A DNA stretch of 25,900 nucleotides from CAVPEW01 sp050247895 (GCA_050247895.1 JBFWTJ010000008.1:1-25900); one strand, 5' to 3'. Numbered from the stretch's first letter, positions 7,609 through 13,579 are shown. A program made the numbers and translations. The notes: generated from the sequence alone by a model not told the origin.

Positions 7609-7678
7609 GGCGGACCGGGGCTCGATCGTCGTCGAGCGCCAGGGGGAGTGCGCTCGACGGTCGTCACCCCGGTCCGCC
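7609..7678. terminator. Nested inverted repeat behind whiB7, probable terminator
   Basis: GGCGGACCGGGG (7609-7620) pairs perfectly with CCCCGGTCCGCC (7667-7678), 12 bp. Inside it CGTCGAGCGC (7630-7639) pairs with GCGCTCGACG (7650-7659), 10 bp. It lies 19 nt after the whiB7 stop and before the tlpA promoter, so termination of whiB7 is the likely role. There is no T-tract. Confidence 0.5.
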
Positions 7679-7696
7679 GCTCCGGCGTCCTGGTGG

Positions 7697-8074
7697 TCAG
7701 GCGCTGCGGTAGACCACCCGCCCCTGGAGGGCGACGGGGACGGGGACCTCGGGGACGTGGTCCTCGGGCCGGCTCACCTTGGGGGGCCGGCCGCGCCGCC
7801 GCTTGGTGCGCAGGACCTTGCCGTTGAGGAACAGCTGGCCACCCCACACACCCCAGGGCTCCCGGCGGTCGATGGCGCCCTCCAGGCACCGGTCGATGAC
7901 GGGGCACAGGGCGCACAGGGCCTTGGCCCGGGCGATGTCCTGCAGCTCCTCGCTGAAGAACAGCGCGGACATGGTGCCGGCGAGGTCGCTGCAGCGGGCG
8001 TCGGCCCACCAGCTGCGGTCGTCCTCGGCACCGGGTCTCGGGTCGGATCTCGGGATGTCGATCTCGGGCAGCAT
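7697..8074 (-). CDS. whiB7: WhiB-family iron-sulfur regulator of the WhiB7/WblC type
   Basis: A 125-residue WhiB-like protein. The four [4Fe-4S] ligands are Cys28, Cys54, Cys57 and Cys63 (CALCPVIDRC). The turn EPWGVWGG (72-79) is the sigma-A contact loop. It is followed by a basic RRRGRPPK with the AT-hook core at 94-99; an AT-hook directly after EPWGVWGG is the diagnostic feature of WhiB7/WblC, the inducible antibiotic-resistance regulator that binds sigma-A and AT-rich DNA upstream of -35 boxes. A 25-residue tail follows the hook, longer than in mycobacterial WhiB7. ATG start with a purine-rich AGAAGGG just upstream. No TANNNT box lies between this gene and the upstream terminator, so expression appears to depend on read-through of the leader. 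Confidence 0.88.
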   Translation of the reverse strand: MLPEIDIPRSDPRPGAEDDRSWWADARCSDLAGTMSALFFSEELQDIARAKALCALCPVIDRCLEGAIDRREPWGVWGGQLFLNGKVLRTKRRRGRPPKVSRPEDHVPEVPVPVALQGRVVYRSA

Positions 8075-8145
8075 CGCCCTTCTCTTTCGCTCGGTTCGAG
8101 TGGTGTCGGGGGTCGGATCGGATCGGGCCGGGCCTGAAAAGCAGA

Positions 8146-8173
8146 GAGACCGCCGGGCGGTGCCGGCGGTCTC
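8146..8173 (-). terminator. Intrinsic terminator (attenuator) in the whiB7 leader
   Basis: Reading the reverse strand, GAGACCGCCGG (8173-8163) and CCGGCGGTCTC (8156-8146) form a perfect 11-bp stem with a 6-nt loop, followed by TCTGCTTTTC, a T-rich run unusual in this genome. It lies 27 nt after the leader ORF stop and 71 nt before the whiB7 ATG. It is the best canonical Rho-independent terminator in the window. Confidence 0.75.
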
Positions 8174-8224
8174 CGTGAGCTCCCTGAGGCGGGTGGTCCG
8201 TCAGGTTTCGGGCTCCGGAGACCG
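8167..8224 (-). promoter_or_regulatory. Predicted antiterminator competing with the whiB7 attenuator
   Basis: On the reverse strand CGGTCTCCG (8224-8216), inside the last codons of the leader ORF, is exactly complementary to CGGAGACCG (8175-8167), which forms the 5' arm of the terminator. Pairing of these 9 bases would prevent the terminator. A ribosome finishing the leader ORF would cover the first segment and favour termination; ribosomes stalled earlier would leave it free. This is a structural inference from the sequence. Confidence 0.55.
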
Positions 8225-8404
8225 TGGGTGGGTGCCGTGGGCGAAGGCGGCGATGGTCGGGATGCCGGCCTCGGCGGTCGCGTCCACGGCGACGAAGGAC
8301 GGCTTGGCCTGCCACTTCGCCACCGGGTTCGCCGTCGCGGCCGCACGCGGGCGCGCCACGAGGGCGATGCCAGGCATCCCCGTGGTGTGCGTCAGCGTGC
8401 TCAT
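8201..8404 (-). CDS. 67-residue leader ORF upstream of whiB7
   Basis: ATG at 8404 with a GAGGAG Shine-Dalgarno 9 nt upstream (8414-8419). The product starts MSTLTHTTGMPGIALVARP, is rich in Ala, Pro and Thr, and has no membrane segment, Cys or family motif I recognise. It ends 27 nt before the attenuator stem, and its last codons contain the antiterminator segment. It fills most of the otherwise gene-free interval 8075-8536. I interpret it as a translated uORF whose translation state controls whiB7; a small independent protein is also possible. An in-frame GTG 45 nt upstream exists but lacks a ribosome binding site. Confidence 0.6.
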   Translation of the reverse strand: MSTLTHTTGMPGIALVARPRAAATANPVAKWQAKPSFVAVDATAEAGIPTIAAFAHGTHPRSPEPET

Positions 8405-8466
8405 CGAGAGGGGCTCCTCGGGCGGGTCAGGGACACGGCAGAGGCCGGTCACCCGTGCGGACGCCC

Positions 8467-8504
8467 ATCGCACCACGCCGTCCGGGACGCCGTCAACGTC
8501 TTTT
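8467..8504 (-). promoter_or_regulatory. Predicted whiB7 promoter with an A-tract upstream of the -35
   Basis: Reverse strand: AAAA (8504-8501), 4 nt, -35 TTGACG (8496-8491), 18-nt spacer, weak -10 TGCGAT (8472-8467). An A-tract a few bases upstream of a good -35 is the known architecture of WhiB7-activated promoters, including its own. Transcription would start near 8460, giving a leader of almost 390 nt. Confidence 0.5.
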
Positions 8505-8522
8505 CCGTGGGCGCGTTGCCGT

Positions 8523-8528
8523 TAGGTT
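8523..8528 (+). promoter_or_regulatory. -10 box of the acyl-ACP thioesterase gene (leaderless)
   Basis: TAGGTT, 8-nt spacer, ATG at 8537. It rules out the longer in-frame extensions that would run through the whiB7 leader on the other strand. Confidence 0.58.
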
Positions 8529-8536
8529 CCGCTGCG

Positions 8537-9277
8537 ATGGACACCGAGCTGGCCCCGCGCCCCGCCACCGGCCGGGTCGTGACCCGCGCCCGCCCGGTGC
8601 GCGTGTCGGACACCACCGTGGACGGGCGGCTGCGCCTCGACGCCGTGGCCCGCTACTTCCAGGACGTGTCGGCCGACGACACGTCCGAGGTCGACCTCGA
8701 GCGCAAGGAGCACTGGGTGGTCCGGCGCCTGGTCGTCGAGGTCCGGTCCTTCCCCGTCCTGCGCGAGCAGGTCGAGCTGTCGACCTGGTGCGGCGCCATC
8801 GGTTCCCACTACGCCGAGCGGCGGGTCTCGGTGTCCGGCGAGCGGGGTGGTTCGATCGAGGCCGCCGCCCTCTGGGTCCACATCGACGTGGCCACCGGGC
8901 GACCCCGGCGGCTCCCCGACGCCTTCGCCTCCATCTACGGCGAGGCGGCCGGCGGGCGCCGGGCCCGGGCCCGCCTCGAGCTGGGGGACCCGCCCGCCGG
9001 CGCGGGCCCGGCCCGGCCCTGGCCGTTGCGGGTCACCGACCTCGACGTCCTGGGCCACGTGAACAACGCCGCCTACTGGTCCCCGGTGGAGGAGGTGCTG
9101 GCCGACCGGCCCGACCTGGCACCGCCCCTGCGCGCCGTGATGGAGCACCGTGGCGCGCTCGACCGCTCGACCCGGGCCGAGGTGCTCACCGAGGCCGGGT
9201 CCGAGGGCGTGGCGCTGTGGATCGTGGGCGACGGCGAGGTCTGCGCCGCGGCCCACCTCGGCCCGCTGGGGGCCTGA
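8537..9277 (+). CDS. Acyl-ACP thioesterase (FatA/FatB-like, double hotdog)
   Basis: A 246-residue thioesterase that hydrolyses acyl-ACP (or a related acyl thioester) to free fatty acid. The first hotdog half contains VSDTTVDGRLRLDAVARYFQ and the HWVVRRLVVEV strand; WCGAIGSHYAERRVSV follows. The second half carries the diagnostic LRVTDLDVLGHVNNAAYW with the Asp-x-x-x-His-x-Asn arrangement used in catalysis by this family. No transit or signal peptide. The start is fixed by a TAGGTT box 8 nt upstream. It diverges from the whiB7 leader and runs towards orn. Actinobacterial homologues are poorly studied; chain-length preference cannot be read from the sequence. Confidence 0.85.
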   Translation: MDTELAPRPATGRVVTRARPVRVSDTTVDGRLRLDAVARYFQDVSADDTSEVDLERKEHWVVRRLVVEVRSFPVLREQVELSTWCGAIGSHYAERRVSVSGERGGSIEAAALWVHIDVATGRPRRLPDAFASIYGEAAGGRRARARLELGDPPAGAGPARPWPLRVTDLDVLGHVNNAAYWSPVEEVLADRPDLAPPLRAVMEHRGALDRSTRAEVLTEAGSEGVALWIVGDGEVCAAAHLGPLGA

Positions 9278-9289
9278 GTCGGACCGGGT

Positions 9290-9847
9290 TCAGCCGGCGG
9301 CGCCCGGCGCCACCCCGTCCCGGAAGACGTGGGCCCGGTACCAGCGGAGCTCCTCGATCGACTCCCGGATGTCGTCGAGGGCGCGGTGGGCCGTGGCCTT
9401 CTTGGGGACCCCCTCGATCAGGCCGGGGTACCAGCGCTTGACCAGCTCCTTGAGCGTCGACACGTCGACGCTGCGGTAGTGGAGGTGCTCCTCGATCTCG
9501 GGCAGGTAGGCGGCGAGGAAGCGCCGGTCGGTGCCGATCGAGTTGCCGCAGAGGGGGACGGTGCGCGGCTCGGGCACGTGGGCCCGGATGAACTCCAGGG
9601 TGAGCCGTCCCGCCTCCTCCAGGGTGGTGGTCGACGAGCGGATCAGCGGGAGCAGCCCCGAGGCCGTGTGCATCTCGTGCACCACGTCGACCATCCCGTC
9701 GAGGGCCGCCGCCGGTTGGGCCACCACCAGGTCGGGCCCCTCGGCCACCACGGCGAGGTCGTCGTCGGTCACGATCGTGGCCATCTCGACGATCACGTCG
9801 CGCGACGGGTCGAGGCCGGTCATCTCCAGGTCCATCCAGACGAGCAC
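9290..9847 (-). CDS. orn: Oligoribonuclease
   Basis: A 185-residue DEDDh 3'-5' exoribonuclease that degrades 2-5 nt RNAs and, in many bacteria, the pGpG product of c-di-GMP breakdown. Visible motifs: DLEMTGLD (acidic pair Asp6/Glu8), CGNSIGTDRRF with Asp107, and HRALDDIRES (His154, Asp158/159). HEMHTASGL and YRSVDVSTLKEL are also highly conserved in the family. I place the start at the GTG at 9847, 7 nt after a reverse-strand TACGGT; another GTG three codons upstream (9856) lies inside that -10 box and so is unlikely to be transcribed. It diverges from dut with overlapping promoters. The link to c-di-GMP is interesting because rsiG is also in this window. Confidence 0.93.
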   Translation of the reverse strand: MLVWMDLEMTGLDPSRDVIVEMATIVTDDDLAVVAEGPDLVVAQPAAALDGMVDVVHEMHTASGLLPLIRSSTTTLEEAGRLTLEFIRAHVPEPRTVPLCGNSIGTDRRFLAAYLPEIEEHLHYRSVDVSTLKELVKRWYPGLIEGVPKKATAHRALDDIRESIEELRWYRAHVFRDGVAPGAAG

Positions 9848-9854
9848 GGACGAC

Positions 9855-9864
9855 ACCGTACGCT
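9855..9864. promoter_or_regulatory. Overlapping divergent -10 boxes of orn and dut
   Basis: ACCGTACGCT reads TACGCT on the forward strand (9859-9864) and TACGGT on the reverse strand (9860-9855). The two hexamers share the central TA. Each is followed by exactly 7 nt and then the start codon of dut (ATG 9872) or orn (GTG 9847). Confidence 0.62.
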
Positions 9865-9871
9865 CGGCGCG

Positions 9872-10342
9872 ATGGCCGACCCCGCCGCACCGTCCCCCCT
9901 CGTCGTGCCGGTGGTGCGCCTCGATCCCGACCTCCCCCTGCCCGGATACGCCCGTCCGGGCGACGCGGGGATGGACCTGCACGCCCGGGAGCCGGCCCTC
10001 CTGGAGCCCGCCGGCGGCCGGGCCCTGGTGCCCACCGGCGTCGCCTTCGCCATCCCGGTCGGCTACGCCGGCTTCGTGCAGCCCCGCAGCGGGCTGGCCC
10101 TGCGCCACGGGGTGACCTGCCTGAACACCCCCGGGCTGATCGACGCCGGCTACCGCGACGAGCTCAAGGTGCTGCTGGTCAACCTCGACCCGGGCGAGCC
10201 CTTCGAGGTGCACCGCGGCGACCGCATCGCCCAGCTGGTGGTGCAGGCCGTCGCCGCGGTGCGCTGGGACGAGGTCGCGACGCGGGACGCGCTCGGAGCC
10301 TCGGAGCGGGGCGCGGGCGGCTTCGGCCACACCGGTCGCTGA
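9872..10342 (+). CDS. dut: dUTP diphosphatase (dUTPase)
   Basis: A 156-residue trimeric dUTPase that converts dUTP to dUMP and pyrophosphate, keeping uracil out of DNA. All five motifs are present: PGDAGMDLHA (1), PRSGLALRHGV (2), NTPGLIDAGYRDEL (3, with the catalytic Asp in LIDAGY), RGDRIAQLVV (4), and the Gly-rich C-terminal arm RGAGGFGHTGR (5). An N-terminal extension of about 10 residues precedes the core. The start is set by the leaderless promoter. The gene is convergent with the anti-sigma-like gene; a hairpin lies between them. Confidence 0.96.
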   Translation: MADPAAPSPLVVPVVRLDPDLPLPGYARPGDAGMDLHAREPALLEPAGGRALVPTGVAFAIPVGYAGFVQPRSGLALRHGVTCLNTPGLIDAGYRDELKVLLVNLDPGEPFEVHRGDRIAQLVVQAVAAVRWDEVATRDALGASERGAGGFGHTGR

Positions 10343-10359
10343 GGTCGACCGTCGCGCCG

Positions 10360-10381
10360 GCAGGCCTCGGCTGCAGCCTGC
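10360..10381. terminator. Hairpin between dut and the RsbW-like gene
   Basis: GCAGGC (10360-10365) pairs with GCCTGC (10376-10381) around a loop that itself contains the palindrome GGCTGCAGCC. It lies between convergent stops and lacks a T-tract; a bidirectional terminator is the likely role. Confidence 0.4.
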
Positions 10382-10399
10382 GGCCGGCCGGGGCCGGGC

Positions 10400-10786
10400 T
10401 CAGCCCCGCTTGACCATGCGGATCGAGCGGCCGTCGGGTCCCACGACGTGCTGGTCGACGACCCGGGCCAGGACCGTCGCCGCCGCGGCCGGGTTGCCGG
10501 GGGTCGCGGTCGGCGGGCCCGCCGGGCCGCCCAGGACGCTCAGGTCGATGCCGAGGCCGTCGGGCCTGACCTCGAGGTGCAGCTCGACCGAGCCGTCGTG
10601 GTCGGCCTCGCCCAGCAGCAGGGCCCACGCCTCGCCCACCGCCATGCGGACCTCCTCGACCTGCTCGAGGCCGAAGCCGGCCCGCTCGGCCAGGGCCGTC
10701 GCCGCGACGCGGGCCACGCGTGCGAAGCCGGCCCGGGCCGGGAGTCGCAACGTGATCTCGTCACCGGCCAGTCCACCCGTGTCCAC
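10400..10786 (-). CDS. Degenerate RsbW/HATPase-like regulatory protein
   Basis: A 128-residue protein with the layout of the serine-kinase anti-sigma (RsbW-like) GHKL fold: an N-terminal strand TLRLPA, a helix FARVARVAATALAERAGF, then the N-box helix EQVEEVRMAVGEAWALLLG and a beta-strand pair VELHLEVRPDGLGIDLSV. The Asn that should follow the N-box Glu is absent (VGEAWALLL) and no DxGxG ATP-lid motif is seen, so ATP binding and kinase activity are doubtful. It may bind a sigma or anti-anti-sigma factor without catalysis. GTG start with AGGAGG 4 nt upstream (10791-10796). It follows the DNA ligase gene by 31 nt in the same orientation, so they probably form an operon. Confidence 0.65.
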   Translation of the reverse strand: MDTGGLAGDEITLRLPARAGFARVARVAATALAERAGFGLEQVEEVRMAVGEAWALLLGEADHDGSVELHLEVRPDGLGIDLSVLGGPAGPPTATPGNPAAAATVLARVVDQHVVGPDGRSIRMVKRG

Positions 10787-10817
10787 CGTGCCTCCTGCCG
10801 GCACTCTGGCACACCGG

Positions 10818-11792
10818 TCAGGGGCCTTCACGCACGACGTCGGCCGGGTCCTTGTCGTTGCGCAGGCCCAGGAAGCTGGGGTGGCGGAGCTTGCCGCCGT
10901 CGCTCCACTCGCCGAACTCGACCTCGGCCACCAGCTCGGGGCGCACCCACCGGGGCGGGCGGCGCAGCTCGGTCCGGGTCGGCACCGGCTCGAAGGGCGG
11001 GCGGTCGGTGGCCAGCGGGGCGAGGAGCCGGGCCAGCCGGTCGAGGTCGCCGTCGCTGAAGCCGGTGCCGACCCCGCCGGCGAAGCGCAGCGGGCCGCCG
11101 CCTGGCTCGTGGTACCCGACCAGCAGGGCGCCCAGACCCTCGGCCCGGCGCCCCTCACCCGGCACCCAGCCGCCCACGACGAGCTCCTGGCGCCGGCGGA
11201 CCTTGACCTTCAGCCAGGTCCGCGTCCGCCGTCCGGGCAGGTAGGGGGAGTCGTCGCGCTTGGCCACGACGCCCTCGAGGCCCTGGGCCCGGGCCGCGTC
11301 GAGTAGGGCCTCGCCGTCGGGGTAGGCGGGGGAGCAGGTCCACGCCGGCCCCGGTTCGACGAGCTCGCCGAGCAGCCGGCGCCGCTCGGCCAGCGGCAGG
11401 TCGACCAGGGGGTGGGGGCCGAGCTGGAGGAGGTCGAACACGACGTAGCGCACCGCGACCAGCGCGGCCCGCCGCCGGGCCTCGGCTGCCGCGGCCACGT
11501 GCATGCGCTGCTGGAGGCGCCCGAAGCTGGGGCGGCCGTCGTCGCCGGTGGCGACGATCTCGCCGTCGAGCAGGACCGGCCGGGGGCCGAGCGCCTCGGC
11601 CAGGCCGGCCAGCTCGGGCCACGACGAGGTGACGTCGAGGAGGTTGGTCGACTGGATCCGCACCTCGCCGTCCTCGACGAAGGCAAGGGCCCGCATGCCG
11701 TCCCACTTCACCTCGTAGGACCAGCCGTCGCCGTTCGGCAGCTCGCCGGTGGTGGCCTTCATGGGTGCCAGCCGGGCCGGCAGGATCGCCAT
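10818..11792 (-). CDS. ATP-dependent DNA ligase (LigD ligase-domain/LigC-like)
   Basis: A 324-residue stand-alone ATP-dependent DNA ligase. The adenylated lysine is Lys29 in YEVKWDG (motif I). Others follow: LLDGEIVA (motif III), EGVVAKR (motif IV) and TWLKVKV (motif V). The OB-fold domain begins about residue 200 with VVGGWVPGEG and ends with HPSFLGLR. Such ligases act in non-homologous end joining with Ku or in repair; neither Ku nor the LigD polymerase/nuclease domains is encoded here. I chose the ATG at 11792, which has GAGGTG 5 nt upstream; a GTG two codons earlier is possible. Transcription should start near 11815 from the palindromic promoter shared with the desaturase gene. Confidence 0.9.
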   Translation of the reverse strand: MAILPARLAPMKATTGELPNGDGWSYEVKWDGMRALAFVEDGEVRIQSTNLLDVTSSWPELAGLAEALGPRPVLLDGEIVATGDDGRPSFGRLQQRMHVAAAAEARRRAALVAVRYVVFDLLQLGPHPLVDLPLAERRRLLGELVEPGPAWTCSPAYPDGEALLDAARAQGLEGVVAKRDDSPYLPGRRTRTWLKVKVRRRQELVVGGWVPGEGRRAEGLGALLVGYHEPGGGPLRFAGGVGTGFSDGDLDRLARLLAPLATDRPPFEPVPTRTELRRPPRWVRPELVAEVEFGEWSDGGKLRHPSFLGLRNDKDPADVVREGP

Positions 11793-11822
11793 CGACACAC
11801 CTCACGAAGAAGGGTTCTTTTC

Positions 11823-11846
11823 AGCCTACCTACCAGTAGGTAGGCT
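11823..11846. promoter_or_regulatory. 24-bp palindrome holding both divergent -10 boxes (ligase / desaturase)
   Basis: AGCCTACCTAC (11823-11833), CA, GTAGGTAGGCT (11836-11846): a perfect 11-bp inverted repeat. Its right end is the desaturase -10 (TAGGCT, 7 nt before the ATG) and its left end is the ligase -10 read on the other strand. The size and symmetry resemble operators of TetR-family repressors, so one bound dimer could silence both genes. No such regulator is encoded next to it. Confidence 0.65.
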
Positions 11847-11853
11847 CGGCGGG

Positions 11854-12759
11854 ATGGAGTCCGCCGCCTTGCTCGCAGAGCTCGAGCCCGTCGCTGCCGA
11901 CCTCGTGGACCGCCACGTCGGCAGCGCCAAGGAGTGGTTCCCCCACGAGCTGGTGCCCTGGAGCCGGGGCCGCGACTTCGACGCCGCCTACGAGTGGTCG
12001 CCCGAGGAGGTCGAGCTCCCCCCGGCCGTGCGCAGCAGCCTGTTCGTCAACCTGCTGACCGAGGACAACCTCCCCTACTACTTCCGCACCATCGAGGCGA
12101 TGTTCGGCCGGGACTCCGCCTGGGGGGAGTGGTCCCGGCGTTGGACCGCCGAGGAGGGCCGCCACTCGATCGTGCTGCGGGACTACCTCACCGTCACCCG
12201 GGCGATCGACCCCGTCGCGCTCGAGCGGGCCCGCATGGCCCAGGTGTCCACCGGCCAGGTCCCCGAGCCCGACGATCCCCGCGAGGGTTTCGTCTACGTC
12301 GCGCTCCAGGAGCTGGCCACCCGCATCGCCCACCACAACACCGGCAAGCTGCTCGACGACCGGGCCGGCTACGAGGTCATGAAGAAGGTGGCCAGCGACG
12401 AGAACCGGCACCACCTCTTCTATCGGGACCTCGTCACCGCGGCGATCGAGCTCGACCCGTCGGGCGTGGTGCGGGCCATCGAGGGCCAGGTGCGGAACTT
12501 CGAGATGCCCGGCACCGGCATCGTCGACTTCGGCGCCCACGCCAAGGCCATCGCCCGGGCCGGCATCTACGACTTCGCCGTCCACCACGACCAGATCCTG
12601 GTCCCGGTGGTGCTGCGCCACTGGAAGCTCGAGTCGCTCGAGGGCCTCGACGCCGACGCCGAGCGGGCCCGCGACGCCACGCTCAAGCAGATCGAGCGGA
12701 TCGGCCGGGCCGGGCGCCGCATGAGCGAGCGCCGCGCCGACGACCTCGTCGACGCCTGA
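11854..12759 (+). CDS. desA: Acyl-ACP desaturase (soluble diiron, DesA-like)
   Basis: A 301-residue soluble fatty-acyl-ACP desaturase of the ferritin-like diiron superfamily, which introduces a cis double bond into ACP-bound acyl chains. Predicted iron ligands: Glu70 (LTEDNLPYYF), Glu101 and His104 (EEGRH), Glu153 (LQELATRIAHH), and Glu183 and His186 (DENRHH). The two ExxH motifs are in the expected order and spacing. No membrane segment. The start is leaderless: TAGGCT ends 7 nt before the ATG. Mycobacterial desA genes are controlled by acyl-CoA-responsive TetR-family MadR; the palindrome over this promoter suggests similar control here, which is an inference. Confidence 0.92.
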   Translation: MESAALLAELEPVAADLVDRHVGSAKEWFPHELVPWSRGRDFDAAYEWSPEEVELPPAVRSSLFVNLLTEDNLPYYFRTIEAMFGRDSAWGEWSRRWTAEEGRHSIVLRDYLTVTRAIDPVALERARMAQVSTGQVPEPDDPREGFVYVALQELATRIAHHNTGKLLDDRAGYEVMKKVASDENRHHLFYRDLVTAAIELDPSGVVRAIEGQVRNFEMPGTGIVDFGAHAKAIARAGIYDFAVHHDQILVPVVLRHWKLESLEGLDADAERARDATLKQIERIGRAGRRMSERRADDLVDA

Positions 12760-12801
12760 GCCCCGCGCTGGCCGCGCATCAGGGCAGCAACCCGGGATCC
12801 G

Positions 12802-12821
12802 AGCCCGCCGTGCTGCGGGCT
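12802..12821. terminator. Hairpin between the desaturase and Rv2466c-like genes
   Basis: AGCCCGC (12802-12808) and GCGGGCT (12815-12821), 7 bp with a 6-nt loop, lie in the 142-bp gap between convergent genes. No T-tract. I see no other feature in this gap. Confidence 0.35.
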
Positions 12822-12901
12822 GGGCCCGTCGCGACCGTTCCCGTCGTTCCGTCGCATCCCGGCAGTGAGCCGCGCCCGCGCCGGGCCGGCTCCGTCGTGG
12901 G

Positions 12902-13510
12902 TCAGGCGTCCGGTTGGGGTCCGAGGTCGCGGTCCCGGGCCAGCTCGACCACCTCGGGCACGCCGACCAGGGCGACCACGGCGTCCCACACCGCCCCGGC
13001 CCGCTCGTCGACCACGGCACGGGTCTGCACCGGGCCGAACACGCCTCGCCGCCGCCCGTCGAGGGTGACGGCCAGGACCGGGGACCCGGCGCGGTCGCCG
13101 ACCAGCGAGACGGCCTCGGCGGTCGAGGACCAGACGGCCTCGTCGAGGTCGAGGTCGTCGATGGCGGCGAGCAGGTCGTCGAGGCCCAGGGACAGGACCG
13201 CCTCCCGGGCCGCGTCGGTCCCCGGCGTGCGCCCCTGGTCGTGGACCAGACGGCCGTAGGCCTCGTAGACCCGCCCGGCGTCGTCCCGGCGGTCCTGGGC
13301 CCGGCACGCCTCGACCAGGCGCTGGACGGCGCGGGCGCCCTCCTCGCCCGGCTGCTCCTCGGGCGGGACGGCACGCCCCGGGTCGAGGCTGTCCAGGTCG
13401 AAGGTCCGCCAGACCGGTGTGAGGCCCCGCTGGGCGGCCGCGGCCACCAGCCAGCGCGACGTCCGCCAGGTCCACGGGCAGCGGGGGTCGAAGAACAGCT
13501 CCACGTCCAT
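12902..13510 (-). CDS. DsbA-fold oxidoreductase resembling mycothiol-dependent Rv2466c
   Basis: A 202-residue thioredoxin/DsbA-fold protein. The N-terminus FFDPRCPWTWRTSRW matches the start of the Rv2466c family (FDPLCPWCW), which reduces nitro-prodrugs and disulfides with mycothiol. A helical insert (about 45-140) and a C-terminal strand-helix FGPVQTRAVVDERAGAVWDA complete the fold. The active site is Cys11-Pro-Trp-Thr14: the resolving Cys of CPWC is replaced by Thr, so only a monothiol mechanism through a mixed disulfide is possible. The ATG start lies 8 nt after a reverse-strand TACGGT. Mycothiol is likely in this organism because mshA is present in the window. Substrate unknown. Confidence 0.82.
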   Translation of the reverse strand: MDVELFFDPRCPWTWRTSRWLVAAAAQRGLTPVWRTFDLDSLDPGRAVPPEEQPGEEGARAVQRLVEACRAQDRRDDAGRVYEAYGRLVHDQGRTPGTDAAREAVLSLGLDDLLAAIDDLDLDEAVWSSTAEAVSLVGDRAGSPVLAVTLDGRRRGVFGPVQTRAVVDERAGAVWDAVVALVGVPEVVELARDRDLGPQPDA

Positions 13511-13518
13511 CGGCGTCG

Positions 13519-13524
13519 ACCGTA
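13519..13524 (-). promoter_or_regulatory. -10 box of the Rv2466c-like gene (leaderless)
   Basis: Reverse-strand TACGGT, 8-nt spacer, ATG at 13510. Confidence 0.55.
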
Positions 13525-13573
13525 CCGACCGGCGGGGGCTCGGGCCGCGGTCGGGCCGCGGCCGTCCCGTCGA

Positions 13574-13579
13574 TAGGGT
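13574..13579 (+). promoter_or_regulatory. -10 box of the DUF167 gene (leaderless)
   Basis: TAGGGT, 7-nt spacer, GTG at 13587. It selects this GTG over upstream in-frame codons that overlap the divergent gene. Confidence 0.58.

Noticed and set aside
6990..8315. Reverse-strand frame extending the TlpA-like gene upstream through whiB7
   Set aside because: The extension is antisense-free but out of frame with whiB7, has no protein character, and the leaderless promoter at 7558-7563 fixes the start at 7550.
9848..9856. GTG at 9856 as the start of orn
   Set aside because: It lies within the -10 box that would drive the gene, and the GTG at 9847 has the exact 7-nt spacing seen in other leaderless genes.
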